Below, piece by piece: positions 16,857 through 25,413 of a DNA stretch of 64,000 nucleotides. The stretch is from Dyadobacter luticola (GTDB taxonomy: Bacteria > Bacteroidota > Bacteroidia > Cytophagales > Spirosomataceae). Each line of letters begins with the position of its first letter. The stretch's first letter is position 1. The translations under genes and the position numbers were made by a program. The DNA is taken from contig NZ_VCEJ01000002.1 of assembly GCF_005860805.1 (NCBI RefSeq), positions 1,968,375 through 2,032,374 on the forward strand, given 5' to 3'. Under the pieces are notes generated by a model. The model was not told the origin of the DNA, made no database searches, and worked only from the letters and a program-made list of their open reading frames with translations.

Positions 16857-17993
16857 TCAGAAAGGCTCGCCGTGCGTCAGGGACACCAGCGTATTAGTCA
16901 ATCCTGGCAGGTGCGCCAAGGTGCGGAGCGCCAAATCCGTCGTCCATTTTTTGCCAAATAAGCCTTGCAAATAATAGCCTGCGGTGATTCGCGAGAGAAA
17001 TGCTTTGTTCCAGGCAGCCTTATAATGTTCGCGGGCTTCTTCTTTGGTTTGCTTCTTCCCAAAATATAAGGTTAACTCAGCCTCCAGCAACTTAGAGGCG
17101 CGCATTGCCATACTCATCCCGTTTCCACAGAGCGGCGTAATCGATCCTGCGGCGTCGCCCAGCAGAAACGCACCATTTAAGTCTGTATGCTTCTTACTGA
17201 ACTGTACATTGCTGATAATCAGCGGCTGATCATAAATAAATTCCGATTCTGTAAAGTAAGTTTTCAAAAAAGGATTCCGATGGAGAATGTGCCTTTCCAT
17301 TTCCTTCACATTCTTTCCATGCGCCCGCAAGTTTTTCGCGGTTGTCAGATAGCACAGGCAATGCCAGTCCTGATCCACTTTTGAGATACCGCAATAACCG
17401 TCCTGGAAATTGTGCAGCTCGATGCGATTGGCGGCTAAGTTACTCTTAATGTGATACTTAACACCAATATAATTAGCCGAGTCTAGCTCTTTCCCTGCAT
17501 CCTGACCACCCATGAAATTCGGCGTATATTTTCCATAACTTCCACAGACCGCCTTTGCACGAAAATCACCCAGATTTGTCTGGACCTGATGAAAACCCGT
17601 CCCGAAATCCTGCTGATTGCGCACTTTACAGTTTTGCAAAACAGTCACACCCTTTTTCTCCGCGATTTGAAAAAGATAATTGTCGAGACTGTATCGGCTA
17701 ATCCCAAAGCCGCCCAATTGCAAATCATGTTCGAGCATAAATCCCCGTTCCGAGCTGACTCCCAGTTTATTAATGATCGGAAGGTTCAGAGATTCAAAGG
17801 GTAACCCGAGCTCTTTCAGAAAATCGCGGCTCTCTAACGAAATGTACTCGCCGCAAACTTTATGGAAAGGATAGGTATTTTTTTCAAAAAGTATGACGGA
17901 AAAATCCTTGTCCGCGAGCTGGATAGCCAGGCACAAACCGGCGAGCCCGCCGCCAATGATCGCGCAATGGTAAGGATTATCCTGCATTTCCAT
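16857..17993 (-). CDS. FAD-dependent oxidoreductase, geranylgeranyl-reductase-like
   Basis: A 378-residue flavoprotein with an N-terminal Rossmann dinucleotide motif (CAIIGGGLAGLCLAIQLADK), an FEKNTYPFHKVCGEYIS segment typical of geranylgeranyl-reductase and ring-hydroxylase-like families, and the second FAD motif GAFLLGDAAGSITPLCGNGM. It has no membrane segments of its own. It is the last gene of the UbiA-PKS/methyltransferase operon and overlaps the methyltransferase end by up to 17 bases (a second ATG at 17987 is possible). It probably reduces prenyl or alkyl double bonds or hydroxylates the aromatic product; which of these cannot be read from sequence. Confidence 0.85.
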   Translation of the reverse strand: MEMQDNPYHCAIIGGGLAGLCLAIQLADKDFSVILFEKNTYPFHKVCGEYISLESRDFLKELGLPFESLNLPIINKLGVSSERGFMLEHDLQLGGFGISRYSLDNYLFQIAEKKGVTVLQNCKVRNQQDFGTGFHQVQTNLGDFRAKAVCGSYGKYTPNFMGGQDAGKELDSANYIGVKYHIKSNLAANRIELHNFQDGYCGISKVDQDWHCLCYLTTAKNLRAHGKNVKEMERHILHRNPFLKTYFTESEFIYDQPLIISNVQFSKKHTDLNGAFLLGDAAGSITPLCGNGMSMAMRASKLLEAELTLYFGKKQTKEEAREHYKAAWNKAFLSRITAGYYLQGLFGKKWTTDLALRTLAHLPGLTNTLVSLTHGEPF

Positions 17994-18672
17994 AGATGAT
18001 CACTTCATGCCTGAATGCCCATTTATTACGGATGGAAAAGGTTTTTACGCCCGCATCCTTAATAATTTCCTGCCATTCTTTTTTCTTAAAACCCCGCAAA
18101 ACCGAGAGCGGCGCATCATTCTTGACGAGGTAGGATTTTGAAAAAAGCTTTGTCAGCCATTTAATAGAATAGTAAGCCAAGGGATTGCGTTCCAGATCGT
18201 TGATCACTAAAACCGAGCGATGTTGCAATGTGAAATGCATCAGTTCAATTAGCTGCTCTTTATTCAAATGATGGCAAAAAAGACAGGCGTGAATGATATC
18301 GACTTCATGTAAGTGATTGAACAACTGGCGGTAATCGTCGCAAATCAATGTTACCGATTTGCCTTTCAGATTTTCTGTGGCGTACTCAATGCAGACTGGT
18401 TTGAGATCTACGCCGTACAGATTAAGATCGAAATTTGCTTTGGCATTCCAGTTGGCAATCCGTTTCAAGGTATCTCCGCCGCCGCAGCCAATGTCGGCTA
18501 AAATGTATGGCTGGCCTTTTTTCAAAACCTTTTTTAAAGCTGCAAATGAAATGTTATATCCTCCCAGCCAGTGGTTTATGAAATCCAGCTCTCGTAAATT
18601 CTGAAACAAATCTTCGGCAGGTATCTCGTCCTGGTCCAAGAGTTCTTTCTCGCCGCTCCTTGTTTTAAACAT
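17977..18672 (-). CDS. Class I SAM-dependent methyltransferase of the polyketide operon
   Basis: A 231-residue enzyme; the start at 18672 gives the usual MFKTRSGEKELLDQD N-terminus and overlaps the PKS stop by 8 bases. SAM-binding motif I is ILADIGCGGGDTLKRIANW, followed by LYGVDLKPVCIEYA (acidic loop) and VDIIHACLFCHHL. Similar small methyltransferases stand beside type III polyketide synthases in many bacteria (for example the BpsA-BpsB pair) and methylate the phenolic or pyrone product. That role is inferred here from position between the UbiA-PKS fusion and the flavoprotein. Confidence 0.87.
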   Translation of the reverse strand: MFKTRSGEKELLDQDEIPAEDLFQNLRELDFINHWLGGYNISFAALKKVLKKGQPYILADIGCGGGDTLKRIANWNAKANFDLNLYGVDLKPVCIEYATENLKGKSVTLICDDYRQLFNHLHEVDIIHACLFCHHLNKEQLIELMHFTLQHRSVLVINDLERNPLAYYSIKWLTKLFSKSYLVKNDAPLSVLRGFKKKEWQEIIKDAGVKTFSIRNKWAFRHEVIIYGNAG

Positions 18673-20623
18673 ACCGGAGCTGCATGGTTTCAATGCTCAG
18701 CCCGGGGCCGAATGCAGCAGCAAAAATCCGGTTGCCTTTATGCTCCGGCTTGGCTTTTTCGACTAATTCCTTCAAAACAAATAGCACCGTCGGCGAAGAC
18801 ATATTGCCATAATTTTTGAGCACATTATAAGTCGGCATCAGCAAACATTTATCCAGTTCGAGCGCCGCCGCGAAATCGTCCACAATCCGCTTTCCACCAG
18901 GATGCACCGCCCAATGCTTGAAATCGTCCGGATTTAAGCCTGTCGCCGACATCATCGGTTTGATGTTTTTCCGGATCAGATCGGGAACGTAGGAAGACAG
19001 GTTCATGATAAAACCCGTCTCAGAAAGCCGCCAGGCCATATCCGAGTAGCCATTGTGCAAGATCATCGAATTAAAACCATCGATCTCCACCTTGTGCAAA
19101 CCTTCGCCCGAAGGCTTTGAATCGACCAAAACTGCTACCGAGCCGTCGCCAAAAAGCAAGTTCGAAAGTAGGTAGTCATCATTATATTGTTTCTGAAAAT
19201 GAATCGAGCAAAGTTCGGTGCATACCACCAGCACCCGCGCGTTGGGTTGACTTCTGCAAATCGCATCCGCATTTTTCAATGCTATCACCGCAGCATTACA
19301 GCCCATAAAATTAACGCTGCTGCGCTGGATAGTCGGCTTTAATCTTAGCTCTCGCATCAATTCCACGTCCAGCCCGGGCGCAAAAAGTCCTGTGCAAGTG
19401 ACTGTGATCAAGTGCGTAATGCTATTTTTAATCTCTTCAAAACCGTGGATTTTCTCGATAGCTTTCCGGGAAAGCCGGGTAGCTTCCTGCTGGTAAACTT
19501 CCATGCGCTTGGTAAGGCTTGGTTCGGGAAGCAGGTCGGCGGATTTGTTGAAGAAATTGAAATCCTCATGCTTTTTGTCAAAATCAGCAAGCACCGAGTA
19601 GCGCTTTTCGATACCGGTTTTTCCGGCAACAATTTTGATCTTTCTCTTATTCGTAATGTCGTCTGTGGATCTGATGTAAAAGTCGGAAAGGGCTTCCTGC
19701 GAATAGCAATAGTCGGGAACGGCAGTTTCAATAGCTGATAGGTAACTCAAAGGATTTCTGTCGATAATAATTAGTACAAGGAAACAACCATTCATGCATA
19801 TTGCCGCGACCCAGTTCATCCGCATGGTATTTCGAAAATTGGCCTGCGTGCGGTCCTTCCAAACCAGGAAGAGCCAGTATCCAAAATAGGCTACAATCGG
19901 GATGAAGAATACCTGGACGATGTAAAAAATCATTCCAAGGTCCCTTTCCGTAAAGTACAAATAATAAAATACATTACAGAGCAAGAACATCAACCCGGTG
20001 AACAGAAAAGTGCCCAGATAGCCCAGTTTGTAACTTAATGTGACAATTCCGTCTTTCAAATCCTGCCGGTGCTGGTAGATCTGCGTGAGCGGATAAGCCC
20101 CCGCGATCTGGAATGTGCAGCCAAGTAGGACATATATATTTGCCTGATTGAGCCGCAGTCCGGCACCGGAAACCCCGGCGATCGACATGTAATACGTAAA
20201 CGCGCCCTGAAAGAATGCCACCGTTAAAAAACCGACTACCGGATACTTTTTCAGCCGCACTTGTCGCGAGCTGTAAGCCCGCGAAGCCAGAATGTACAGC
20301 ACCAGACAAACCGCGAATAATGTATTTACGAAAATCAGGGACAAAACGGTTGCCAGGGTATCCAAAAAAAGTGTGAGGTAAAATAAATGGATCGTAGGCA
20401 TCGGCGGTTTTTCGAGCCCGCCGATGCTCTCTTCATCCTTATCAACAAAACTGTTATACCCATTACTAGCAGGATAAACCAGCAAATGAATGATCAGAAA
20501 CGCCCACAATGCCTGCCGGTGCACTACCGTTTCTGCCTGACTATAAGCAAATAAAAACAGCGGCATCAGGAAAAATGAAAACGGAATGCGGAGTAATTTG
20601 ATGGTATTGCGGTCGATGAGCAT
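18665..20623 (-). CDS. UbiA prenyltransferase fused to type III polyketide synthase
   Basis: A 652-residue two-domain protein in one uninterrupted frame. Residues 1-290 are a UbiA-type membrane prenyltransferase with about eight or nine helices and both prenyl-diphosphate/Mg motifs: NGYNSFVDKDEE (N57, D61, D63) and YQHRQDLKDG (D188, D191). From residue 293 (LSYLSAIETAVPDY) begins a full-length chalcone/stilbene-synthase-like domain with the catalytic triad Cys442 (VNFMGCNAA), His574 (WAVHPGGK) and Asn607 (YGNMSSPT) and the closing GFGP-like loop AAFGPGLS. The join follows the last membrane helix (ICMNGCFLVLIIIDRNP) without linker. Likely role: make an aromatic or pyrone polyketide at the membrane and prenylate it. 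The GH26 gene ends 16 bp upstream; the methyltransferase overlaps downstream. A merged frame from a sequencing indel is possible but nothing at the join suggests it. Confidence 0.88.
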   Translation of the reverse strand: MLIDRNTIKLLRIPFSFFLMPLFLFAYSQAETVVHRQALWAFLIIHLLVYPASNGYNSFVDKDEESIGGLEKPPMPTIHLFYLTLFLDTLATVLSLIFVNTLFAVCLVLYILASRAYSSRQVRLKKYPVVGFLTVAFFQGAFTYYMSIAGVSGAGLRLNQANIYVLLGCTFQIAGAYPLTQIYQHRQDLKDGIVTLSYKLGYLGTFLFTGLMFLLCNVFYYLYFTERDLGMIFYIVQVFFIPIVAYFGYWLFLVWKDRTQANFRNTMRMNWVAAICMNGCFLVLIIIDRNPLSYLSAIETAVPDYCYSQEALSDFYIRSTDDITNKRKIKIVAGKTGIEKRYSVLADFDKKHEDFNFFNKSADLLPEPSLTKRMEVYQQEATRLSRKAIEKIHGFEEIKNSITHLITVTCTGLFAPGLDVELMRELRLKPTIQRSSVNFMGCNAAVIALKNADAICRSQPNARVLVVCTELCSIHFQKQYNDDYLLSNLLFGDGSVAVLVDSKPSGEGLHKVEIDGFNSMILHNGYSDMAWRLSETGFIMNLSSYVPDLIRKNIKPMMSATGLNPDDFKHWAVHPGGKRIVDDFAAALELDKCLLMPTYNVLKNYGNMSSPTVLFVLKELVEKAKPEHKGNRIFAAAFGPGLSIETMQLRYV

Positions 20624-20638
20624 GGCCCGGGAGGTTGA

Positions 20639-21748
20639 TCATTTGTAAATATCCTTCAAATCCTTTTCAAAAAGCGTGTAAGGATCATTGTAGAATTTCA
20701 CAAAATCAGGCGCGCTCACCTGCTCGGGAAATGGGGCGTAATAATGTGTGGGACTTTTGGTATCATTCCGCCAGACGAGTACGTAGGACAAATTGAGTTT
20801 TTCGGCGGTCAAGGTTTTTAGTAATGTCTCAGTCCACCAGGTTGGATTTGGAATGCTTTCAAGGCCCGTTTCTGTGAATGCTGCGAGTTTACCGGCTTTC
20901 TTGGCATAGGCGGAAACGATTTTCAGTTTTTTAAGACCAGCTTCCAGGTTATATTTTCCATCGCGGCCAAAGTCGCCGTAATTGTCCATCCCTACCATAT
21001 CTACCCACTCGTCGCCGGGGTATCTTTCCAGGAATTCGGGTTCGGAGTTGAATTTATTGTCGGGCGAAAAAGCGTAAATGAAGTTATGAATATTCACGCT
21101 ATCACGCAGATAGGAAACCGTAAATTGCCAGACGGCTATAAAATCTTCCCTCGAAGTGTGTCCTTTCCCCCACCAGAACCAGTCACCGTCAAATTCATGG
21201 AAAGGTCTGAAAATCATCGGCGCCAGTGTGCCATCTTTTGCTTTCACGGAATTTGCGAGGTTGCCAATCGTTTTCAAAGTTTTCTTGTAGGCCTCATGAT
21301 GCGAGCCGCCGGGCTTGATCAGTGCCATCGCGGCCACCGAAACCGAGTCTTTCCAGTAAAAACCGCCTCCCGAAGCCGGGTTTGCAAAATGCCAGGCGAC
21401 CGTCGTGATGCCGCCCCGGGTATATGTATCCAATATGTTTTTGCGTAATGCTTCCGCTGTTCTTACAATCTCAGCTTCCGGCCGCCCCGACAACCCCATA
21501 AAATCCACCCCGATCACCGCCGGGTGCGACCCCGTCACCGATTTCACATCCGAACGCTCCTCATCCCCTACCCAGCCGTGCCCATACTCTGTAGCATGCT
21601 GGTGCCCGAACAGGATGTGGTCTTGGGCCAGCATTCCAAGGTTTTTGTATAATGCTTTGGTTTCCTTTGTCGCGTTTTTGTCGATTTGAGCGAAGGCAAG
21701 GGATTGAAAAATCAGGAATAGGGAAGCGGAAAGCAGGAGTCGATTCAT
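20639..21748 (-). CDS. Glycoside hydrolase family 26 protein (mannanase-type)
   Basis: A 369-residue secreted enzyme; the start at 21748 (MNRLLLSASLFLIFQSLAFA signal peptide) is preferred over the frame's earlier ATG at 21826. GH26 signatures are present: ILFGHQHATEYGHGW near the N-terminus, acid/base Glu in FRPFHEFDGDWFWWG, and the nucleophile Glu in AFTETGLESI. The family mostly hydrolyses beta-1,4-mannans in an endo manner. It ends 16 bp before the UbiA-PKS start and may share its transcript, though a functional tie is not obvious; it may instead belong with the secreted esterase-GH5 protein at 42.6-45 kb as part of hemicellulose use. Confidence 0.92.
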   Translation of the reverse strand: MNRLLLSASLFLIFQSLAFAQIDKNATKETKALYKNLGMLAQDHILFGHQHATEYGHGWVGDEERSDVKSVTGSHPAVIGVDFMGLSGRPEAEIVRTAEALRKNILDTYTRGGITTVAWHFANPASGGGFYWKDSVSVAAMALIKPGGSHHEAYKKTLKTIGNLANSVKAKDGTLAPMIFRPFHEFDGDWFWWGKGHTSREDFIAVWQFTVSYLRDSVNIHNFIYAFSPDNKFNSEPEFLERYPGDEWVDMVGMDNYGDFGRDGKYNLEAGLKKLKIVSAYAKKAGKLAAFTETGLESIPNPTWWTETLLKTLTAEKLNLSYVLVWRNDTKSPTHYYAPFPEQVSAPDFVKFYNDPYTLFEKDLKDIYK

Positions 21749-21825
21749 AATGTGCTTCGTTTGGTTCAGGTGTCTGCAAATATGGAAATTATTTGTTGTG
21801 GAGAATAAATTTTGGGCGATAGACA

Positions 21826-21857
21826 TAAAAAAAGCGGATATGCTTTCGCATACCCGC
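21826..21857 (-). terminator. Intrinsic terminator after the 148-residue lipoprotein gene
   Basis: Read leftward, GCGGGTATGC and GCATATCCGC form a 10-bp stem (one G-U) closed by a GAAA tetraloop (21834-21857), followed by about eight T. It separates the lipoprotein transcript from the GH26 operon. Confidence 0.85.
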
Positions 21858-21877
21858 CGACGGTGTGTGTGAACAAA

Positions 21878-22324
21878 TTAGTTATCCAGGTTTGCTACTT
21901 TAAGTTCTCCATAAGCAGTGCTTCCGTTGCTCAGCTTGGCGTAAGCTTTGTAGTGCACTTTCTTCACGTCTGGATCAAAGGTTCTTGTATTGATATGTAC
22001 ATCCAGATTGAAAGGCTCAGTGAATTTTATAAGATCATGGACCGCTGCATCCAACACTGGAATTTGTCCGGGAGGAGTAAACAAGTCCTCACTGAAAAAT
22101 ACGATTCCATACTCGGTGATCGGCACCGTTCCGAGTGTAGAAAATTGAAGACTAAATGTCACTGTCCTGTTTGTTACAGCTGGATTTAATGTCGTAATCC
22201 TTGCCGGTACCGGCCGCTCAGGAACAACGTGGTCCTGGCAGGAAAAGCTCATGGCAAATAGTGATAGGAAAAGCGCCGATGACAAAACGAATAGTCTGGC
22301 AACTGGGAAATTTTGCTTCTTCAT
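21878..22324 (-). CDS. Hypothetical lipoprotein, fibronectin-III-like
   Basis: A 148-residue protein that I do not recognise as a named family. The N-terminus MKKQNFPVARLFVLSSALFL is a signal sequence ending in a Cys (MSFSCQD), so it is probably a lipoprotein. The rest is beta-rich with segments such as TEYGIVFFSED and VKKVHYKAYAKLSNGSTAYG, which resemble a Bacteroidota fibronectin-III-like module in which a YG-I and an A-Y-A strand recur. It is monocistronic with its own terminator. Function unknown. Confidence 0.75.
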   Translation of the reverse strand: MKKQNFPVARLFVLSSALFLSLFAMSFSCQDHVVPERPVPARITTLNPAVTNRTVTFSLQFSTLGTVPITEYGIVFFSEDLFTPPGQIPVLDAAVHDLIKFTEPFNLDVHINTRTFDPDVKKVHYKAYAKLSNGSTAYGELKVANLDN

Positions 22325-22609
22325 TGATTTAAGAAATTGTTGTGAGAAACAATTTTACAGAAAATGGATTGCAAGATTTTCAACCAAGACTCCCGGAAAG
22401 GCCGTCAATTATCTATCGGCAGTCTGACAATTATTCTGCGGTCGTAAAACAGTCGCTAAAACAGACATGAGTATTTCACCTAAGCCACACCGCCGACAAC
22501 GTATCTATTCCGAATTTTTTTAAAAAATATATAGAATAAGATGAACGTTCAACGCCAAATTCACTGTTATGGCGAATATAATTCAATAATGAACCCATAA
22601 ACCCGAATA

Positions 22610-23086
22610 ATGACAGCTCCTGAACTGGTACTCGATAAAATCGATCTAAACATTCTCCGGATCATACAGGAAAATGCGCGTATGTCGAATGCAGACCTGG
22701 CGCGGGAGCTGGAAATGGCCCCTTCTGCCGTACTGGAAAGGGTGAAGAAGCTGGAACAAAAGAACGTAATCACGCAATATACAACCCGCATTAATCCGGC
22801 AGCTTTGCGGCAAACATTGCTCGCTTTTATTTTTATGAGATCCTCCGAGGGGATTGGCAGCAATGTTACTACCAAAGAGCTGGCGAAAATCCCGGAAGTT
22901 CAGGAAGTACACCACATTGCGGGCGATGATTGCTATCTCGTGAAAGTCAGGACAACCGACTCGGCCTCACTCATGGAATTGATGCGCAACTCATTCAGTA
23001 AAATTCCCAATATCCTTTCCACGCGAACTACCATCGTGCTGGAAACCGTGAAAGAAGAACAACTTTTAGTAATACCAGAAAAATAG
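22610..23086 (+). CDS. Lrp/AsnC-family transcriptional regulator
   Basis: A 158-residue regulator with the AsnC-type winged helix (LDKIDLNILRIIQENARMSN, then LARELEMAPSAVLERVKKLE) and a C-terminal RAM/ACT-like effector domain (PEVQEVHHIAGDDCYLVKVRT). The family responds to amino acids and often controls amino-acid exporters. It stands 7 bp before an EamA-family exporter gene and is probably co-transcribed with it. The ligand is not known. Confidence 0.92.
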   Translation: MTAPELVLDKIDLNILRIIQENARMSNADLARELEMAPSAVLERVKKLEQKNVITQYTTRINPAALRQTLLAFIFMRSSEGIGSNVTTKELAKIPEVQEVHHIAGDDCYLVKVRTTDSASLMELMRNSFSKIPNILSTRTTIVLETVKEEQLLVIPEK

Positions 23087-23093
23087 CCTGGCC

Positions 23094-24044
23094 ATGGCAA
23101 CAGAAAACAAAACACCGTCTACACTTATCGTGGCACTTGCATTTGCCACGGTTTACATTGTTTGGGGCTCTACTTACTTCTTCATTCAGAAGGCGTTACA
23201 CGGCCTACCGCCATTTTTTCTGGGCGCATTCCGGTTTATTATCGCTGCTCTTTTAATGCTGGGTTGGAGCTTGTCCCAGGGTGAAAAAGTATTTTCCTAT
23301 AAAATTGCCAAACCGGCTATCATTACCGGTTTGCTGCTGCTTTTTGTTGGAAATGGCGTGATTATCTGGGTGGAGCAATTTTTGCCGAGTGCCATGGTGG
23401 CGATCATGGTGTCATCAGCGCCGCTGTGGTTTGTGCTGCTGGATAAACCAAAATGGACAGAAAATTTCAGCAACAAAACTACTATTATCGGCCTCCTGAT
23501 CGGTTTTGCCGGGGTGATCCTGCTGTTTTATGAAAAAATTGTAGCTACCATGTCCTCCCTGAACAGTTCCCGCGATTTGTTCGCAATGGCACTGGTAGTC
23601 ATCGGGTCGATGGCCTGGGCGGGTGGTTCGCTTTATTCGAAATACAATTCGGTCTCCAATTCGGCGACGGTCAATTCCACCTGGCAAATGTTTGCGGCGG
23701 GCGTGGCTTTCATCCCTGGCATTTTCCTCTCGGGCGAATCAAAAACGCTTGACCTGGCCAGTGTACCCGCCGACGCGTGGATGGCTACGGCGTATCTGGT
23801 GGTTTTCGGATCGATTGCTGGTTTCAGCGCTTATGTGTGGCTGCTGAAAGTGCAGCCAGCCACAAAAGTGAGCACGTATGCTTACGTTAATCCGGTGGTA
23901 GCAGTGATTCTAGGCATGTTTTTCGCCGGCGAGTCGATCATACCTTTGCAGATCTCCGGCCTGATCATCATTCTCGGAAGCGTCCTGCTGATCAACCTGC
24001 GTCACTACCGCAAACCGAAGCCCACGGTTTCCAGAACCTACTGA
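23094..24044 (+). CDS. EamA/DMT-family transporter
   Basis: A 316-residue inner-membrane protein of about ten transmembrane helices in two EamA repeats. Family features include VYIVWGSTYFFIQKALHGLP in the first helix pair, GNGVIIWVEQFLPSAMVAIM, and the second-repeat motif YAYVNPVVAVILGMFFAGE. Members related to YedA/RhtA-like carriers export amino acids or metabolites. Coupling to the preceding Lrp-family regulator suggests an amino-acid-responsive exporter (inference). Confidence 0.92.
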   Translation: MATENKTPSTLIVALAFATVYIVWGSTYFFIQKALHGLPPFFLGAFRFIIAALLMLGWSLSQGEKVFSYKIAKPAIITGLLLLFVGNGVIIWVEQFLPSAMVAIMVSSAPLWFVLLDKPKWTENFSNKTTIIGLLIGFAGVILLFYEKIVATMSSLNSSRDLFAMALVVIGSMAWAGGSLYSKYNSVSNSATVNSTWQMFAAGVAFIPGIFLSGESKTLDLASVPADAWMATAYLVVFGSIAGFSAYVWLLKVQPATKVSTYAYVNPVVAVILGMFFAGESIIPLQISGLIIILGSVLLINLRHYRKPKPTVSRTY

Positions 24045-24078
24045 TTGATAACAGCACATTAAGGGTTCCAAATTAGCC

Positions 24079-24333
24079 TTAACAGGACAGAGCTGTACTT
24101 GGGACCCTCTCAACCTGAGATATATCACCATTCCTTCTGATCAAGACGACAATCTGCTCGAAATCTATCATTTGCGTCACTTCAAACGCAATGATACCCA
24201 CGAAGCTTTTGCCGCTGTGATCAAAATTGAGGTGCTTGATTTTCGCTCCCTTAACGGATTCTACAATCGTTGTGATTTTGTGAAGGCTCACTGCATTACG
24301 GTAAATGATCCTTAACAGAAAGATGTTTTTCAT
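24079..24333 (-). CDS. Small ACT-domain-like protein
   Basis: An 84-residue protein if it starts at the ATG ending at 24333 (MKNIFLLRIIYRNAVSLHKI). The frame is open 39 codons further but that part has no likeness to the domain. The order IIYRN..SLHKITTIVES, AKIKHLNFDHS, IIAFEV, QIVVLIRRNGDISQVERV follows the beta-alpha-beta-beta-alpha-beta pattern of an ACT domain, close to acetolactate synthase small-subunit-like regulators. It stands alone: no acetolactate synthase gene is near. Function unknown; a stand-alone amino-acid sensor is one possibility. Confidence 0.55.
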   Translation of the reverse strand: MKNIFLLRIIYRNAVSLHKITTIVESVKGAKIKHLNFDHSGKSFVGIIAFEVTQMIDFEQIVVLIRRNGDISQVERVPSTALSC

Positions 24334-24701
24334 TTGATTGTTGATTATGTTGATTGTTTTTTCCAAACACATTTTGAGATCGACAGAAAAAGTTTGCTGC
24401 AAACCTCCCGCGCTGCTTTTCAGACAGTTGACGGTCATTTTCCAATACAATTCAATCCGGTGGTTGGATATCAGATTTATCGATAGAATTAGGTTGGGGC
24501 ACCTTGAAAGTCTCAGGTTGCCAGAAGATCATAGAGCCTAACCTCTCCCTTCCTTCTTTATAAATCTACTAATTCGATAGACAAAGATGTTTTGAAATTT
24601 TTTAAGATGCAAGCATATCTTAAAAAAAACATCACTGAAAACATCGGCCAGCAATGTTAACAGTGATGTAGGAATTAATGCGTGTTGTGAATACTTAAAC
24701 G
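24334..24701. other. Intergenic region between OsmC and the ACT-like gene
   Basis: This 368-bp gap holds the OsmC terminator (24621-24669) and a second T-flanked hairpin with AAGAT/ATCTT arms (24597-24628). The remainder, 24334-24596, has no supported gene or promoter. Confidence 0.5.
24621..24669 (-). terminator. Intrinsic terminator of the OsmC gene
   Basis: Read leftward, a 9-bp stem ACATCACTG/CAGTGATGT (24629-24637 with 24661-24669) is extended after a symmetric AA/AA internal loop by AACAT/ATGTT (24640-24644 with 24654-24658), then followed by seven or eight T. It starts 33 bp after the OsmC stop. Confidence 0.8.
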
Positions 24702-25121
24702 TCAGATCAGCTCAGCATTCATGGTGATCTCCGCATTCAGCAGCTGCGAAATCGGACATTCTTTTTTCGCCTTGTCAGCAATCTCCGCAAATTTTTCAGC
24801 AGAAAGATCAGGCACTTTGGCTTTCAGTTCGATGGCGCTTTTTACGATCTGGCCTTTTGCAGGATCCAGTGAAATGGTAGCAGTTGCATCCAGTTCGTCG
24901 GCCGTAAAACCTGCTGCATTCAATTCGAAGGCAAGTTTCATCGCGAAGCAGCCAGCGTGTGCTGCGGCAACCAGTTCCTCAGGGTTGGTTCCTTTGCCAT
25001 CGGCGAAACGGGTGTTGAAAGAATATTGGGTATTTTCAAGGACAGTGCTTTGTGTACTGATGGTACCAGTACCCTCTTTTCCAGTACCTTTCCAAACGGC
25101 TGTGGCTTTACGGTTAATCAT
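24702..25121 (-). CDS. OsmC-family peroxiredoxin-like protein
   Basis: A 139-residue cytoplasmic protein of the OsmC/Ohr fold. Both conserved Cys are present: the peroxidatic one in AAHAGCFAMKLAFELN and the resolving one in KKECPISQLLNAE. The N-terminal beta-hairpin (ATAVWKGTGKEGTGTIST) and the FNTRFADGKGTNPEELVA stretch fit the OsmC subgroup rather than Ohr. It should reduce organic hydroperoxides using a dithiol donor. It is monocistronic with its own strong terminator. Confidence 0.93.
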   Translation of the reverse strand: MINRKATAVWKGTGKEGTGTISTQSTVLENTQYSFNTRFADGKGTNPEELVAAAHAGCFAMKLAFELNAAGFTADELDATATISLDPAKGQIVKSAIELKAKVPDLSAEKFAEIADKAKKECPISQLLNAEITMNAELI

Positions 25122-25413
25122 ATCCGGTTTTTTAAATTTTTAAAAGTTGAAGAAAAAACATGCTTGATGCGATGAAAAGTAACATCTATCTCCCATCTAC
25201 GCAAATTATTATAGTATTAACAGAAACAATAAACTGCTATCGATCTCTGTTCCAGACTATGCCGGTTGCACTCCGGCCGACCGGTTTTGTTTTGTCGCGG
25301 GCATTGATTTAGTTAATGTTCGTTAATGGCGGGGGTATCATTAAACTTCATGGTCGTACCTCAATCTAAAACCATATTTTTAAAACCAATTCACATTTTA
25401 ATTTAGCACAATC

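Noticed and set aside
21812..22189. 125-residue plus-strand frame
   Set aside because: Overlaps the terminator and the lipoprotein gene on the other strand; no signal or family likeness.
24059..24082. TTAAGG/CCTTAA hairpin between EamA and the ACT-like gene
   Set aside because: Only a 6-bp stem with no T tract on either side; not enough for an intrinsic terminator.
24334..24450. N-terminal extension of the ACT-like frame
   Set aside because: The 39 extra residues show no domain likeness, and the ACT pattern begins right after the internal ATG.
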